Part shown: positions 1 to 8,774 of the stretch, in pieces
Position numbering within the stretch: the first letter of the stretch is position 1
Layout: every line of letters starts with the position of its first letter
Source: VRUE01 sp036266075
GTDB taxonomy: Bacteria; Actinomycetota; Thermoleophilia; Solirubrobacterales; 70-9
Direction of reading: 5' to 3'
Length of the DNA: 64,000 bases
Assembly (NCBI GenBank): GCA_036266075.1
Contig: DATANV010000027.1
Span: forward strand, 1 to 64,000
The notes under the pieces: model-generated
Told to the model about the DNA's origin: nothing
Seen by the model: the letters and a program-made list of their open reading frames with translations, nothing else
Databases searched by the model: none
Made by a program: the position numbers and the translations under genes

Positions 1-196
1 CCCCGACGCCCCGCTCAGCAAAGCCGTCGTCAACATGCAGGGTGGCCGCAAGGGCCTGATCGTCAACAGCACCGACCTCTGCGCCGCAAAGCACCGCGCC
101 GACGCTAACTTCACCGCTCAGAGCGGCAAGGGGCACGAAGCCTCGCCGGAGGTGCGGGCGAAGGGGTGCGGGAAGAAGGGGAAGCGCGGGGGGTAG
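1..196 (+). CDS. C-terminal end of a truncated secreted/surface protein
   Basis: A reading frame is open from the left edge (codons begin at base 2) and closes at a TAG at 194-196, leaving about 64 residues. The visible tail holds a short conserved-looking stretch (NMQGGRKGLIVNST), two cysteines and a very basic Gly/Lys-rich end. I have seen this kind of tail on large extracellular proteins of Thermoleophilia, but that is memory and not proof. The start and main body lie outside the window, so no function can be given. The next gene is preceded by its own leader, so this is probably the end of a separate transcript. Confidence 0.55.
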   Translation, partial: PDAPLSKAVVNMQGGRKGLIVNSTDLCAAKHRADANFTAQSGKGHEASPEVRAKGCGKKGKRGG

Positions 197-306
197 GAGC
201 GCGCGAGGGCTGTCTGTTGACTACATCGCTCCGCGTGCGGATTCGCGCGCGTGCCAGGTAGTCGTATGAACTCTGCAGCGTTATTGAGAATCGCTCGAGG
301 TCTCTA

Positions 307-330
307 ATGTTAAGCGTCGCTTTTCATTGA
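307..330 (+). CDS. Possible 7-codon leader peptide (uORF)
   Basis: ATG with a GAGG Shine-Dalgarno 6 nt upstream (297-300) opens a frame reading MLSVAFH followed by TGA. The downstream copy of the leader keeps the same ribosome site, start, length and stop (MLSVAFS), with one silent GTC/GTT change and one changed residue. It lies about 125 nt before the secreted-protein start codon. It could be a translated leader that tunes the downstream gene, or a chance frame in a conserved leader. Confidence 0.35.
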   Translation: MLSVAFH

Positions 331-397
331 AAAGGAACCTTGACTGGCGATCTTGCGGCCGGTTACTCCTCTCTCGTCTCGGCCAAAGATCCGGGAC

Positions 398-425
398 GCG
401 CTTTGGGTTACCAAGCCCAGGGCGC
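398..425 (+). promoter_or_regulatory. Conserved leader hairpin
   Basis: GCGCTTTGGG (398-407) pairs with CCCAGGGCGC (416-425) around the 8-nt loop TTACCAAG, giving a 10-bp stem that includes two G-U pairs. It sits about 30 nt before the start codon of the secreted protein. The second leader copy keeps the stem intact and changes only one loop base. It could be a regulatory element in the 5' untranslated region; I do not recognise it as a known riboswitch. Confidence 0.5.
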
Positions 426-454
426 TCGCAACCTCAAATCCGAAAGGATTGACG

Positions 455-1153
455 ATGACTCGTAAGCTCAAGGCCCTCGCCGTCCCTTGCTTCGCGCTGC
501 TGGCGATGGGCGCCATAGGGGCATCGGCAGCGTCGGCACATACGTTCGACGTTGAAGTCGATCATACGTTCCTGTCCGCAGAAGTCACACCTACCTTCCA
601 AGAAGGTAAACAGATATTCACGACCGCGGCCGGCGAATGGGTCTGCAAAAAAATCTCGCTGCCGAAAGCCTCTCCGGAGAACACAATCCTCGTGGGGGAA
701 GGCAAAACAACCGGCATCGAAGCGGTAACCGCACAGCCCGAATACACCGAATGCACGTCGACGATTCCAGAACTCGGCACCGTGAAAGCGAAAGTGGAAT
801 TCACAAGCTGTTACTACGAGTTCACAGGCAAAACAGACGCTAACGAACACGCTGAATGGCACCTCAAATGCACAACCCCAGGCGATGAGATCCACATCAA
901 AGTCACGGCCGCGAACCTGAAATGTTTCACAATTCCGGCACAGACACTTGGCGGAATCCATTACACAGATACACCAAACAGCGGCGGTGCAACGCGCGAC
1001 ATCGACATTCTCACAACAACCACCGGCATCGAAATTACAAAAGAAGGCGCTTGCGGTTCCGGCTTTGAGAAAACCGCGACCTATAGCGGTGAGGTCACAG
1101 TCAAAGGTACAGACACAGAAGGAAACCAAAAAGGTATTTTGACAACACCGTGA
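455..1153 (+). CDS. Secreted six-cysteine domain protein (paralogue 1)
   Basis: The start is the ATG at 455, which has a GAAAGGA ribosome site and opens directly on a signal peptide (MTRKLKAL..., hydrophobic core, ASA-H junction near residue 27). The longer frame upstream runs through the conserved leader and is rejected. The mature part is one domain of about 200 residues with six regularly placed cysteines (VCKK, ECT, SCYYEF, LKCT, LKCFTIP, ACGSG). It is 232 aa and closely similar to the next gene and to each of the three repeats in the 3244-5118 protein. Glu, Lys and Thr are mostly GAA, AAA and ACA, unlike cytosolic neighbours. Function is unknown; an extracellular structural or binding protein is the likely role. 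Confidence 0.85.
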   Translation: MTRKLKALAVPCFALLAMGAIGASAASAHTFDVEVDHTFLSAEVTPTFQEGKQIFTTAAGEWVCKKISLPKASPENTILVGEGKTTGIEAVTAQPEYTECTSTIPELGTVKAKVEFTSCYYEFTGKTDANEHAEWHLKCTTPGDEIHIKVTAANLKCFTIPAQTLGGIHYTDTPNSGGATRDIDILTTTTGIEITKEGACGSGFEKTATYSGEVTVKGTDTEGNQKGILTTP

Positions 1154-1194
1154 GCTGATCGCCAGTTGGCGATTAGGATCAGGTGTTGGCGTCT

Positions 1195-1221
1195 AGCAGG
1201 CCCCGCGCGGGGCCTGCTTTT
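1195..1221 (+). terminator. Rho-independent terminator after paralogue 1
   Basis: AGCAGGCCCC and GGGGCCTGCT form a perfect stem around GCGC, followed by a T run. Confidence 0.85.
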
Positions 1222-1347
1222 CCTCAGTAGTACCGGCGGCACCCCCTGTGGCGGCCGGGGACTGCTTCTCTCCGCGCGCGGATTCGCGCACGCGCCAGGC
1301 AGTCGTATGAACTCTGCAGCGTTATCGGGAATAACTCGAGGTTTCTA

Positions 1348-1371
1348 ATGTTAAGCGTTGCTTTTTCCTGA
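1348..1371 (+). CDS. Possible 7-codon leader peptide (uORF), second copy
   Basis: ATG with GAGG at 1338-1341 reads MLSVAFS then TGA. It equals the frame at 307-330 in position, length and ribosome site. Conservation of start, spacing and stop between diverged leader copies is the only support. Confidence 0.35.
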   Translation: MLSVAFS

Positions 1372-1438
1372 AAAGGAACCTTGACTGGCGATCTTACGGC
1401 CGGTTACTCCTCTCTCGTCTCGGCCAAAGATCCGGGAT

Positions 1439-1466
1439 GCGCTTTGGGTCACCAAGCCCAGGGCGC
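1439..1466 (+). promoter_or_regulatory. Conserved leader hairpin, second copy
   Basis: GCGCTTTGGG and CCCAGGGCGC pair around TCACCAAG. The stem is identical to the one at 398-425, with the single difference in the loop. Confidence 0.5.
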
Positions 1467-1496
1467 TCGCAACCTCGAATCCGAAAGGAATTGACG

Positions 1497-2195
1497 ATGG
1501 CTCGTAAGCTCAAGGCCCTTGGCGTCGCTTGCTTCGCACTGCTGGCGATGGGCGCCATAGGGGCATCGGCAGCGTCGGCACATACGTTCGACGTTGAAGT
1601 CGATCACACGATCCTGTCCGCAGAAGTCACACCCACGTTCAAAGAAGGCAAACAGATTTTCACGACCGCGACTGGCGAAGTGGTCTGTAAAAAAATCTCG
1701 CTTTCGAGTGCCTCGCCGGAGAACACAATTCTCGTAGCGGAAGGCAAAACAACTGGCATCGAAGCGGTGACCGCACAGCCCACCTACAGCGAATGCACGG
1801 CGACTATCCCGGAACTCGGCACCGTCAAAGAGACCTACGAATTCACAACCTGCTACTACGAATTCACAGGGAAAACAGACGCCAACGAACACGCGGAAGT
1901 GCATGTCAAATGCACAACCAAAGGCGATGAGATCCACGTCAAAGTTACCGCCGCAAATCTGAAATGCTACACAATTCCGGAACAGACACTTGGCGGAATT
2001 CACTACACAGATACACCAAACAGCGGCGGTGCAACGCGCGACATAGACGTGCTCGCAACAATCGAAAGCCTCGAAACAACAAAAGAAGGCGCTTGCGGCT
2101 CCGGCGTCGAAAAAAACGGGACCTACAGCGGTGAGGTTACAGTCAAGGGTACAGACACAGAAGGAAAACAAAAAGGTATTTTGACAACACCGTAG
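1497..2195 (+). CDS. Secreted six-cysteine domain protein (paralogue 2)
   Basis: This is a 232-aa tandem paralogue of the preceding gene, from an ATG with GAAAGGA upstream. It has the same signal peptide (MARKLKAL..., ASA-H cleavage), the same six cysteines and the same C-terminal tail (GEVTVKGTDTEG). Substitutions concentrate in surface-like positions of the mature domain. It is followed by its own hairpin, so the two paralogues look like independent transcripts with matching leaders. GAA, AAA and ACA codons dominate. Function is unknown; the family appears to be lineage-specific. Confidence 0.85.
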   Translation: MARKLKALGVACFALLAMGAIGASAASAHTFDVEVDHTILSAEVTPTFKEGKQIFTTATGEVVCKKISLSSASPENTILVAEGKTTGIEAVTAQPTYSECTATIPELGTVKETYEFTTCYYEFTGKTDANEHAEVHVKCTTKGDEIHVKVTAANLKCYTIPEQTLGGIHYTDTPNSGGATRDIDVLATIESLETTKEGACGSGVEKNGTYSGEVTVKGTDTEGKQKGILTTP

Positions 2196-2235
2196 GCTGA
2201 TCGCCGCATGGCGATTAGAAGTCCGACGTTGGATC

Positions 2236-2263
2236 GAAGCAGGGCCCCGCGGGGCCCTGCTTC
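2236..2263 (+). terminator. Hairpin terminator after paralogue 2
   Basis: GAAGCAGGGCCCC pairs perfectly with GGGGCCCTGCTTC over 13 bp. There is no long T run behind it, so termination is likely but not certain. Confidence 0.65.
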
Positions 2264-2463
2264 GGCAGCTCTGGGGCTAGCTCCCAGCCGGGCAAAATCC
2301 GGAATCGTTCGGCTGCGAATCGCTCCATTCGCGCCCGGAAAGCCTCTCGGTATTGCCCGAGCAACGCGCGGGGGTCTCCCATCTCCGAGCAGGCCCATGT
2401 CAAGCATGTAAGGGACCTATGGAAGACGGCGGGCCGCCTTAGATGCAATTGAACAGCAAATCC

Positions 2464-2469
2464 TATACA
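2464..2469 (+). promoter_or_regulatory. Candidate -10 box (TATACA)
   Basis: TATACA lies about 29 nt before the chosen lipoprotein start in an AT-richer patch. A weak TTAGAT sits 18 nt upstream as a possible -35. Confidence 0.4.
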
Positions 2470-2497
2470 CTCATGCACCGTGGACTGTAGATCCCTC

Positions 2498-3262
2498 ATG
2501 CAGAGATCTCGCCTTCTCCTTCTCGGCATCGTCGCGTTGCTGGTCCTAGCGATGGCAGCCGGATGCGGTGGCGACAGCGACTCCGAATCGACCAATACCG
2601 CCGTGGCGGGCGGTGAACCGGGTGGAACCGGCACGGAAGGCTCCTCCGGCCAACAGGAAGCCGAAAAGGGTTCTAAGAAGGCCGAAAATGGCTCTAAGGG
2701 GGCGGATGGGGACAAGGGGGCGACCGAAAACGGCAGTGCCGAAGGCAACTCCACGAACGGCTCCAGCGGCGGTGGTGGCAGCAGTGGCGACGGCACTGGC
2801 GATAGCTCGAAGAGCGGGATAGAAGGGACGGGCCAACGGCAAAAGAGCCAAAAAAAGGCCAAGGCCAAGCCGCCCAGCTCCAGCGGCGGTGGTGCCCAGG
2901 TCGCGACGCTCGCCGACTTCATCAAAGCGGCGGATGCGGTCTGTGCTGAAGCGGAGACGCAGATTCAGGTCGGGATCAACCCCTATGCGCAGCGAGGTCT
3001 GCAGGCCCTGGCCAAAGAAGCTCCAGAGGTCGTCAGCAAAGTCATCGTGCCAAGCCTCGAAGGAGAGATGAATGGCATCCGGCAGCTCGAAACGCCGGGG
3101 GAGGCCCAAGAAGTCCAGGGCTCCCTACTTGTCGACATTCAGGCGATGATCACCGAATCGCAGGCTAAGCCCAAAGACTTCATCTTCGAAGGCGAATCAG
3201 TCGCCAAATCCGAAGAATCGGCGAAAGCAGCAGGATTCACCCGATGCGGCGGCATAGCCTGA
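2498..3262 (+). CDS. Lipoprotein with low-complexity linker
   Basis: The N-terminus is a lipoprotein signal ending in MAAGC, so Cys-25 (counting from the ATG at 2498) should be lipidated and the protein anchored outside the cytoplasmic membrane; a GTG at 2480 is an alternative start. Residues 26-130 are a Gly/Ser/Lys/Glu-rich linker with no fold. The last 115 residues form a helical domain (TLADFIKAADAVCAEAE..., with a late Cys), a type common in lipoproteins of this class. The 3' end overlaps the next gene by 19 bp, so the two are probably co-translated. A binding partner role for the downstream three-domain protein is only a guess. Confidence 0.75.
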   Translation: MQRSRLLLLGIVALLVLAMAAGCGGDSDSESTNTAVAGGEPGGTGTEGSSGQQEAEKGSKKAENGSKGADGDKGATENGSAEGNSTNGSSGGGGSSGDGTGDSSKSGIEGTGQRQKSQKKAKAKPPSSSGGGAQVATLADFIKAADAVCAEAETQIQVGINPYAQRGLQALAKEAPEVVSKVIVPSLEGEMNGIRQLETPGEAQEVQGSLLVDIQAMITESQAKPKDFIFEGESVAKSEESAKAAGFTRCGGIA

Positions 3263-5118
3263 CAGCTGGTCGGGGTGAGCGGCGTCTGCGCAGCATCAAG
3301 TCTGTTGGGATTGCCGTACTGATCTCAGCCGCTCTTGTCGCGTTGGGTGCACCGATCGCGGCGGCTGAAGGAATCGAATTCCGCAGCGAAGCTGAACATA
3401 CGCTGCTGAGCGGGGAAGGCAGCGGAGCGCAGGTGCTGAAAACCACCGGCGCCGAAGTGATCTGCCAGAAAGCGGAATTCGAAGGCACAGTCCTGGAGGA
3501 AGACCGCTCGGTGAAAGAAATCTCCCTGAAACCTACCTACCAGGAATGCAAAGTCAAAATCGGCGGGGAAGAACTCAGTGCTCTTGTCGAATTCACAGGT
3601 TGCTCCTATGTCCTCTCGGCAAGCAAAGAAACGGAAGCAAACCACTTCGAAGGCTCGGCGCAGATAGCCTGTGAAAATCCGGAAGAAAAGATTCATGTCA
3701 AAGCGACCGGGGCTAAAGTTAAATGCCTGACAATTCCACCCCAGAAACCGGCAGGCAAATTTTCCTATGTCCTCGAAGGCACGGGTGGCAGTCGCGACGT
3801 CAAGGCATCGGCTGGCCTCAGCGGGATGGAATACACGGTCGAAAACGAACTCTGCGGTACGCCGGGCACCTACAAAACGGGAAGCCAAAGTGGAGAAGCG
3901 ACACTTAAAGGCGAAGACACAAGCGAAAACGCGGTTGGCGTCTGGATCGACACGGCAGGCCCGCCGGTATCCGAATTCCATTCCGAAGTAGAACACACGG
4001 CGCTGGAAGGCGAAGCTGCGACCGCCCAGACGTTCGATTCCGCGGTGGGTGAATTCACCTGCCCCAAAGCAAAATACGAAGGCACAGTGCTCGCGGCTAG
4101 TCGCTCGGCCAAAGAAATTTCGCTAAAACCAAGTTACGAAGGATGCAAAGTCAAACTGGAAGGCGAAGAAATCGGTGCGTTCATCGAACCGACAGGCTGT
4201 TCCTATGTACTGAAGGTTACTGGGGAAGCCGAAGGCGGCGCGCTGCAGGAGGGCCCCGCGCGTATCGAATGCGAAAAAGCTGAAGAACGAATCCACCTCA
4301 AACTGACCGTCCTCAAAATTCAGTGCCTGACAATTCCGCCGCAGACCCTGCCCGGTGTCGTTGACTATGTCACCGAAGGCGCAGGGACCGAACGCAAGGT
4401 CAGGTTTTATCCGACAGTCTCTGGTGTCGAATACATCGAGGGCGGGGGATGCGGCTCGGAAACCCGTAAAGACGGTGTCTATGGCGGGGAAGCAACGATC
4501 AAAGGCAAGAATACAGCCGGCGGTTCGGTCGGCTTTTCGGTCGGTCCCGGGCTGCAATTCCATTCCGAAGTAGAACACACGTCTCTTTCAGGGGAAGCAG
4601 TTGGTGAACAGGTGTTCAAATGGGGTAGCAGCGAAGCTCGATGTAAAAAACTGAAATACGAAGGCACATTCATCTCAAGTACTCACGCGGTGAGCGAAAT
4701 CAGCGTTAAACCCAGCTACGAAGAATGCACTGCGACGGTTCCTGGGCTTGGGACCGTCAAAGCAACCATCGACTTTACAAGTTGTAGTTACCAATTTGGA
4801 GGCCTGGAAGTCGCGGCCCCCTATCGAGGGATTGTTCAGCTGAGATGTACGGTTGCTGAAGATCAAGTCCACATAAAAATTACTGGTGCAAACCTTAAAT
4901 GCTTGACATTCTCAGCCCAAGCGCTAGAAGGCTCGGTCGACTACAGTCTCGAAGGTAGCGGCGCCAGTCGGGATCTCAAGCAGACTTTCACAACTTCTCT
5001 TGAAGGCACGCTCGGAGGCGCCTGCGGTACCGGCACCACCAGTGCTACCTACAGCGGCGAAGAGACAGTCAAGGCCAAGAACACAGAAGGAACCCAGGTA
5101 GGCCTCTGGATCGAATAG
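3244..5118 (+). CDS. Secreted protein with three tandem six-cysteine domains
   Basis: It is 624 aa: a signal peptide (residues about 17-40, ending AAAEG), then three repeats of about 195 residues beginning at the EFRSEAEHT, EFHSEVEHT and QFHSEVEHT motifs. Each repeat matches the whole mature part of the 232-aa proteins at 455 and 1497, including the YEGT, LKPxYxEC, CLTIPPQ and CG-GE(A/T) elements. Repeats 1 and 2 resemble each other more than repeat 3, whose sequence (VPGLGTVKA) is closest to the single-domain proteins. The start overlaps the lipoprotein gene. Codon use is strongly GAA/AAA. No enzymatic motif is visible; a surface-layer, adhesive or binding role is the most I can infer. Confidence 0.8.
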   Translation: MRRHSLTAGRGERRLRSIKSVGIAVLISAALVALGAPIAAAEGIEFRSEAEHTLLSGEGSGAQVLKTTGAEVICQKAEFEGTVLEEDRSVKEISLKPTYQECKVKIGGEELSALVEFTGCSYVLSASKETEANHFEGSAQIACENPEEKIHVKATGAKVKCLTIPPQKPAGKFSYVLEGTGGSRDVKASAGLSGMEYTVENELCGTPGTYKTGSQSGEATLKGEDTSENAVGVWIDTAGPPVSEFHSEVEHTALEGEAATAQTFDSAVGEFTCPKAKYEGTVLAASRSAKEISLKPSYEGCKVKLEGEEIGAFIEPTGCSYVLKVTGEAEGGALQEGPARIECEKAEERIHLKLTVLKIQCLTIPPQTLPGVVDYVTEGAGTERKVRFYPTVSGVEYIEGGGCGSETRKDGVYGGEATIKGKNTAGGSVGFSVGPGLQFHSEVEHTSLSGEAVGEQVFKWGSSEARCKKLKYEGTFISSTHAVSEISVKPSYEECTATVPGLGTVKATIDFTSCSYQFGGLEVAAPYRGIVQLRCTVAEDQVHIKITGANLKCLTFSAQALEGSVDYSLEGSGASRDLKQTFTTSLEGTLGGACGTGTTSATYSGEETVKAKNTEGTQVGLWIE

Positions 5119-5124
5119 AGGTGC

Positions 5125-5141
5125 GGCCGGGTAGCCCGGCC
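5125..5141. terminator. Hairpin between convergent genes
   Basis: GGCCGGG and CCCGGCC pair around TAG in the 30-bp gap between convergent genes. It may serve both strands. Confidence 0.5.
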
Positions 5142-5148
5142 ATCACGC

Positions 5149-6252
<1,104 letters not shown>

Positions 6253-6296
6253 CTATCCATCCACCATCTTTCTCCGCAAAGGGGTCGTCAGAGCGC

Positions 6297-6324
6297 AAAA
6301 AATGGACCGGGAGACGCCCGGTCC
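6297..6324 (-). terminator. Hairpin with U run in the rpoD leader
   Basis: Read on the minus strand, GGACCGGG and CCCGGTCC form an 8-bp stem around a 5-nt loop, followed by a run of six T. It lies after the FKBP gene but also downstream of the predicted rpoD promoter, so it may be a leader attenuator as well as the FKBP terminator. Confidence 0.7.
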
Positions 6325-6349
6325 GCTAACAGCTCAAACATCTGTTCGC

Positions 6350-6377
6350 ATGGTAGCGCTTTACTTTTTGAAGTCAA
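6350..6377 (-). promoter_or_regulatory. Candidate sigma-70 promoter for rpoD
   Basis: On the minus strand TTGACT (6377-6372) is followed after 16 nt by TACCAT (6355-6350), about 100 nt before the rpoD ATG. Confidence 0.45.
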
Positions 6378-6401
6378 GCGCGATTCACGATTCTGCTGCG
6401 C

Positions 6402-6881
6402 CTACGGGTTGACGGCAATCAGGTCAACGATGTAGACGAGTCCCCCGGAGGACACGCTGCCGGCCGGGCCGCCCCGGTTGGCGGGCGGGACCAGCAGTTC
6501 CCGGCGACCGCCCAGACGCATTCCGAGGAGTCCCTGCCGCCAGCTGGTCTCGATGAAGGCGTTCGGGTCATTGAGGCGGAACTCGAACGGTTTGGAGCGT
6601 TCCCAGGAGTTCGTGAACTCCTGGCCGTTGTAGAAGGCACCGACGTACTCGACGGTGAGCTCATCGGTGGATTCGATCGGGGGTCCTTCCCCGCGGATCA
6701 GGTCCTTGACGACCAGCGTCTTCGGCGGGGCTCCGTCGGGCACCTGGATGGTCGGTTCGGTTCGTTCGATCCCGGACGGTCCGGTCGTCGTCGGGCGCTC
6801 CGAGGCGTCGGAGGAGCCACCCCCACAGCCCCCGATCGCGACGGCCGCGCACACTGCGAATGCCAGAACCGGTGCTTTCAC
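6402..6881 (-). CDS. FKBP-type peptidyl-prolyl isomerase lipoprotein
   Basis: It is 159 aa. A lipoprotein signal ends in IGGC (Cys-19), followed by a Ser/Thr-rich spacer and an FKBP domain over residues 55-158: DLIRGEGPPIESTDELTVEY, then GQEFTNSW, IETSWRQGLLGMRLGGRRELLVPP and the closing VYIVDLIAV strand. The family catalyses cis-trans isomerisation of Xaa-Pro bonds; the lipid anchor puts it on the outer face of the membrane, where it would help exported proteins fold. The start codon is GTG. A TAGAAT box lies close upstream, so the leader is short. It is divergent from the YihY gene. Confidence 0.85.
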   Translation of the reverse strand: MKAPVLAFAVCAAVAIGGCGGGSSDASERPTTTGPSGIERTEPTIQVPDGAPPKTLVVKDLIRGEGPPIESTDELTVEYVGAFYNGQEFTNSWERSKPFEFRLNDPNAFIETSWRQGLLGMRLGGRRELLVPPANRGGPAGSVSSGGLVYIVDLIAVNP

Positions 6882-6967
6882 TTCAAATATTCTAAGCGAT
6901 TTTGTGACTCCGCGTCCCGCCGCCCGCCGGCGTAGAGTCGCGGCCCGATGACCTCACACGCAGGCTC

Positions 6968-7867
6968 ATGAACGTCAGCGCCGAGGCCGGGGCTCGTTCT
7001 TGGGCGCGTGCCTTTTGGCAGCGCGCCTATCGGGAGAACGTGACGGGCCTGGCCGCGATGGTCGCCTACAACCTGATGCTGGCGGTTTTCCCCTTCGCCC
7101 TGCTGGTTCTCTTCGTCTTCGGACAGGTCCTCAGGATCAAGGGGGTGGAAACGGGGGTCTTGGACGATCTTCAGCGGCTCTTCCCCAACACCGAGCAGGA
7201 GACGCTGAGCGACGTGCTGAAACGGATCGAGGACAACTCGACGACGATCGGGATCGCCGCGGTCCTGGGCTCGCTGTGGATCGGCGCCTCGTTCTGGGGT
7301 GCGATGGACACCGCCTTCTGTCGCATCTACCACGTCGAGTGCCGCGGCTGGGTCGAGCAGAAGCGCTTTTCCTTCGCGATGCTCGGCGTCGTCCTGCTCC
7401 TGATCGCCGCCAGCATCCTGTTGCCGACCATGGAGGCGACCCTGGTCTCCAGCACCGACCGCCTGCCCTTCGGCCTTTCCGACGTCCAGGCGATCGACAC
7501 GGCGCTGCTGCTCGGCCTGGCGGTTCTGATCGTCTTCGCGATCTGCTGCGTCATCTACTGGGCCGTGCCGAAGGGGCACATGCCCTGGCGGGCGGTGTGG
7601 CCGGGTGCCGCCTTCGTCACGGTCTGCGCGAGCATCGCGAACTGGGCCTTTCCTTTCTACTTGGCCAATGTCTCAAGCCTGTCGCGGTTCGGCTCGACCG
7701 TGGGCTTCGTGCTGATCGCCCTGCTGTGGTTCTACGTGTTGAGCCTGTCTCTGCTTGCGGGGGCGACGATCAACTCGCTGCGCTACGAGCTGCACGACAC
7801 TGGCGAACTGCCGCGCTATCCGCCGGCCCCCGGCGACTGTGGGTGCTCCGGGGCATCCTCTAAATGA
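6968..7867 (+). CDS. YihY/BrkB family inner-membrane protein
   Basis: This 299-aa protein carries the features of the YihY/UPF0761 (formerly BrkB) family: an N-terminal amphipathic part (FWQRAYRENVTGLAAMVAYNL), at least six membrane segments, and the conserved WIGASFWGAM and ALLWFYVLSLSLLAGATINS regions. Its exact function in bacteria is unsettled; transport has been suggested for relatives, and the old ribonuclease BN label is wrong. It stands alone, divergent from the FKBP gene and convergent with a secreted protein, with a strong inverted repeat just after the stop codon. Confidence 0.85.
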   Translation: MNVSAEAGARSWARAFWQRAYRENVTGLAAMVAYNLMLAVFPFALLVLFVFGQVLRIKGVETGVLDDLQRLFPNTEQETLSDVLKRIEDNSTTIGIAAVLGSLWIGASFWGAMDTAFCRIYHVECRGWVEQKRFSFAMLGVVLLLIAASILLPTMEATLVSSTDRLPFGLSDVQAIDTALLLGLAVLIVFAICCVIYWAVPKGHMPWRAVWPGAAFVTVCASIANWAFPFYLANVSSLSRFGSTVGFVLIALLWFYVLSLSLLAGATINSLRYELHDTGELPRYPPAPGDCGCSGASSK

Positions 7868-7895
7868 AGAGGACCGGCATGCGCCGGCCCTCTTC
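7866..7895. terminator. Bidirectional terminator between convergent genes
   Basis: GAAGAGGACCGGC and GCCGGCCCTCTTC form a 13-bp stem with one mismatch around ATGC, centred between two convergent genes. Confidence 0.75.
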
Positions 7896-7914
7896 AAACC
7901 TGGTTAGCCGATCC

Positions 7915-8742
7915 TTACGGATAGACGTTCGAGCGCAGGGTGAATTCGAGGTCGAAGTCCTGCACCGACTCGTTTTTGCCCGCGGGTGACGGGAGGCCCG
8001 CCTGTTCGTTGACCAGCGGGTTGAGGTTGATGTTGATGAAACCGAACAGTTTCATCTGGCAACCGCTGGCACCGGGCACGGGGAACGTGTTGTCCACGTA
8101 GGTGCCGTTCCGGGCGAAGACGATTTCGCCTTCTTCGCCGAATTCCGGCGATTTACCGGTGAGCGGTTTAGTGCCTTCGGGCGGTTTGGTGGTCCCGGTC
8201 GTCAGGTGGAGCACGATCGGGTTGGTGTTCGAACCGACATAACAGGAGCTACCGAGCAGACCCGACGGGTTGGTCAGGTGCACTTTGATCGGCAACGTCA
8301 CCGTTTCGAAGGTGAAGTTGCTCGGTATACCGGCCAGTTCGGTGGTGCCGTAGAGGGTCAGAGCTTCGCTGCCGAAGAATTCCAGCAGCCAGGTCAGACC
8401 GGTCAGACCGATTACGCCTCCCGGAATTTTCTGCGGGGTTTTCGAAAGCCCGCCTTCCGGACCAGCGGTGAAGCCTTCAAACGCTTCGTTAACGCCACCG
8501 CTGAGGGTGAGGGGGTTTTCGATCGGCACGGTCTTTTTGCCCATCGTCAGATGGCCGCCAGTTACGTCCGACCGGATACAGATCGGCGTGCCTGGGCTTT
8601 CGGCGGCGGTGGGGCAACCCGAGAACTGCTCATAGCCGGGCGCCGTTTTCGCCGCTTGCGCCATCGGGGCAAGCAGAGCGAGTGCCAGTAGTGCTGACCC
8701 AGCTGCAGTGAGCAGCTTGGCCAGCGTCTTGGACTGGATCAT
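7915..8742 (-). CDS. Secreted protein of unknown function
   Basis: It is 275 aa with a clear signal peptide (MIQSKTLAKLL, hydrophobic core, AQAA-K near residue 31). The mature part has four cysteines arranged as two likely disulfides (GCP...ICIRSD and SCYVGS...GCQMK) and many Gly, Thr, Asn and Pro residues, as expected of a beta-rich extracellular domain. I do not recognise a family with certainty; similar proteins occur in several copies in this class. Glu and Lys are mostly GAA and AAA. The upstream region carries an array of TTGATC-type inverted repeats, pointing to specific transcription control. Confidence 0.7.
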   Translation of the reverse strand: MIQSKTLAKLLTAAGSALLALALLAPMAQAAKTAPGYEQFSGCPTAAESPGTPICIRSDVTGGHLTMGKKTVPIENPLTLSGGVNEAFEGFTAGPEGGLSKTPQKIPGGVIGLTGLTWLLEFFGSEALTLYGTTELAGIPSNFTFETVTLPIKVHLTNPSGLLGSSCYVGSNTNPIVLHLTTGTTKPPEGTKPLTGKSPEFGEEGEIVFARNGTYVDNTFPVPGASGCQMKLFGFININLNPLVNEQAGLPSPAGKNESVQDFDLEFTLRSNVYP

Positions 8743-8774
8743 TCAGTCATCCTCCCACATAAACGTTGTAGTTT

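Larger units (their letters stand above)
243..1153 (+). repeat. Tandem segmental duplication, copy 1
   Basis: This segment, which contains a leader and a whole gene, matches 1285-2195 with an offset of 1,042 bases. The similarity covers both the untranslated leader (small ORF, hairpin, ribosome binding site) and the coding region, so a full transcription unit was duplicated. Confidence 0.9.
1154..1496 (+). other. Intergenic region with terminator and duplicated leader
   Basis: These 343 bases hold the terminator of the first paralogue, then a second copy of the leader seen at 243-454, including the 7-codon frame and the hairpin. The stretch between 1225 and 1285 shows nothing recognisable. 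Confidence 0.8.
1285..2195 (+). repeat. Tandem segmental duplication, copy 2
   Basis: Second copy of the unit at 243-1153. The coding part has drifted more than the leader: several substitutions are in the N-terminal third and near the C-terminus, while the signal peptide and C-terminal tail are almost unchanged. Confidence 0.9.
2196..2497 (+). other. Intergenic region before the lipoprotein operon
   Basis: These 302 bases contain the hairpin at 2236-2263 and, near the far end, a candidate -10 element. I see no coding signal in between. Confidence 0.7.

Noticed and set aside
353..454. N-terminal extension of the first six-cysteine protein
   Set aside because: The extension covers the conserved leader hairpin, lacks a ribosome site, and would bury the signal peptide. 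The second copy has its own stop structure there.
243..454. Known riboswitch in the leader of the six-cysteine proteins
   Set aside because: Some words (GGGTTACC, CCGGGAC) recall cyclic-dinucleotide riboswitches, but the order of conserved blocks does not fit GEMM-I, GEMM-II or ydaO.
331..460. A TTG-started frame of about 40 codons in the leader of the first secreted protein
   Set aside because: Differences between the two leader copies in this frame are all amino-acid changing and one copy ends earlier, so it is better read as structured RNA.
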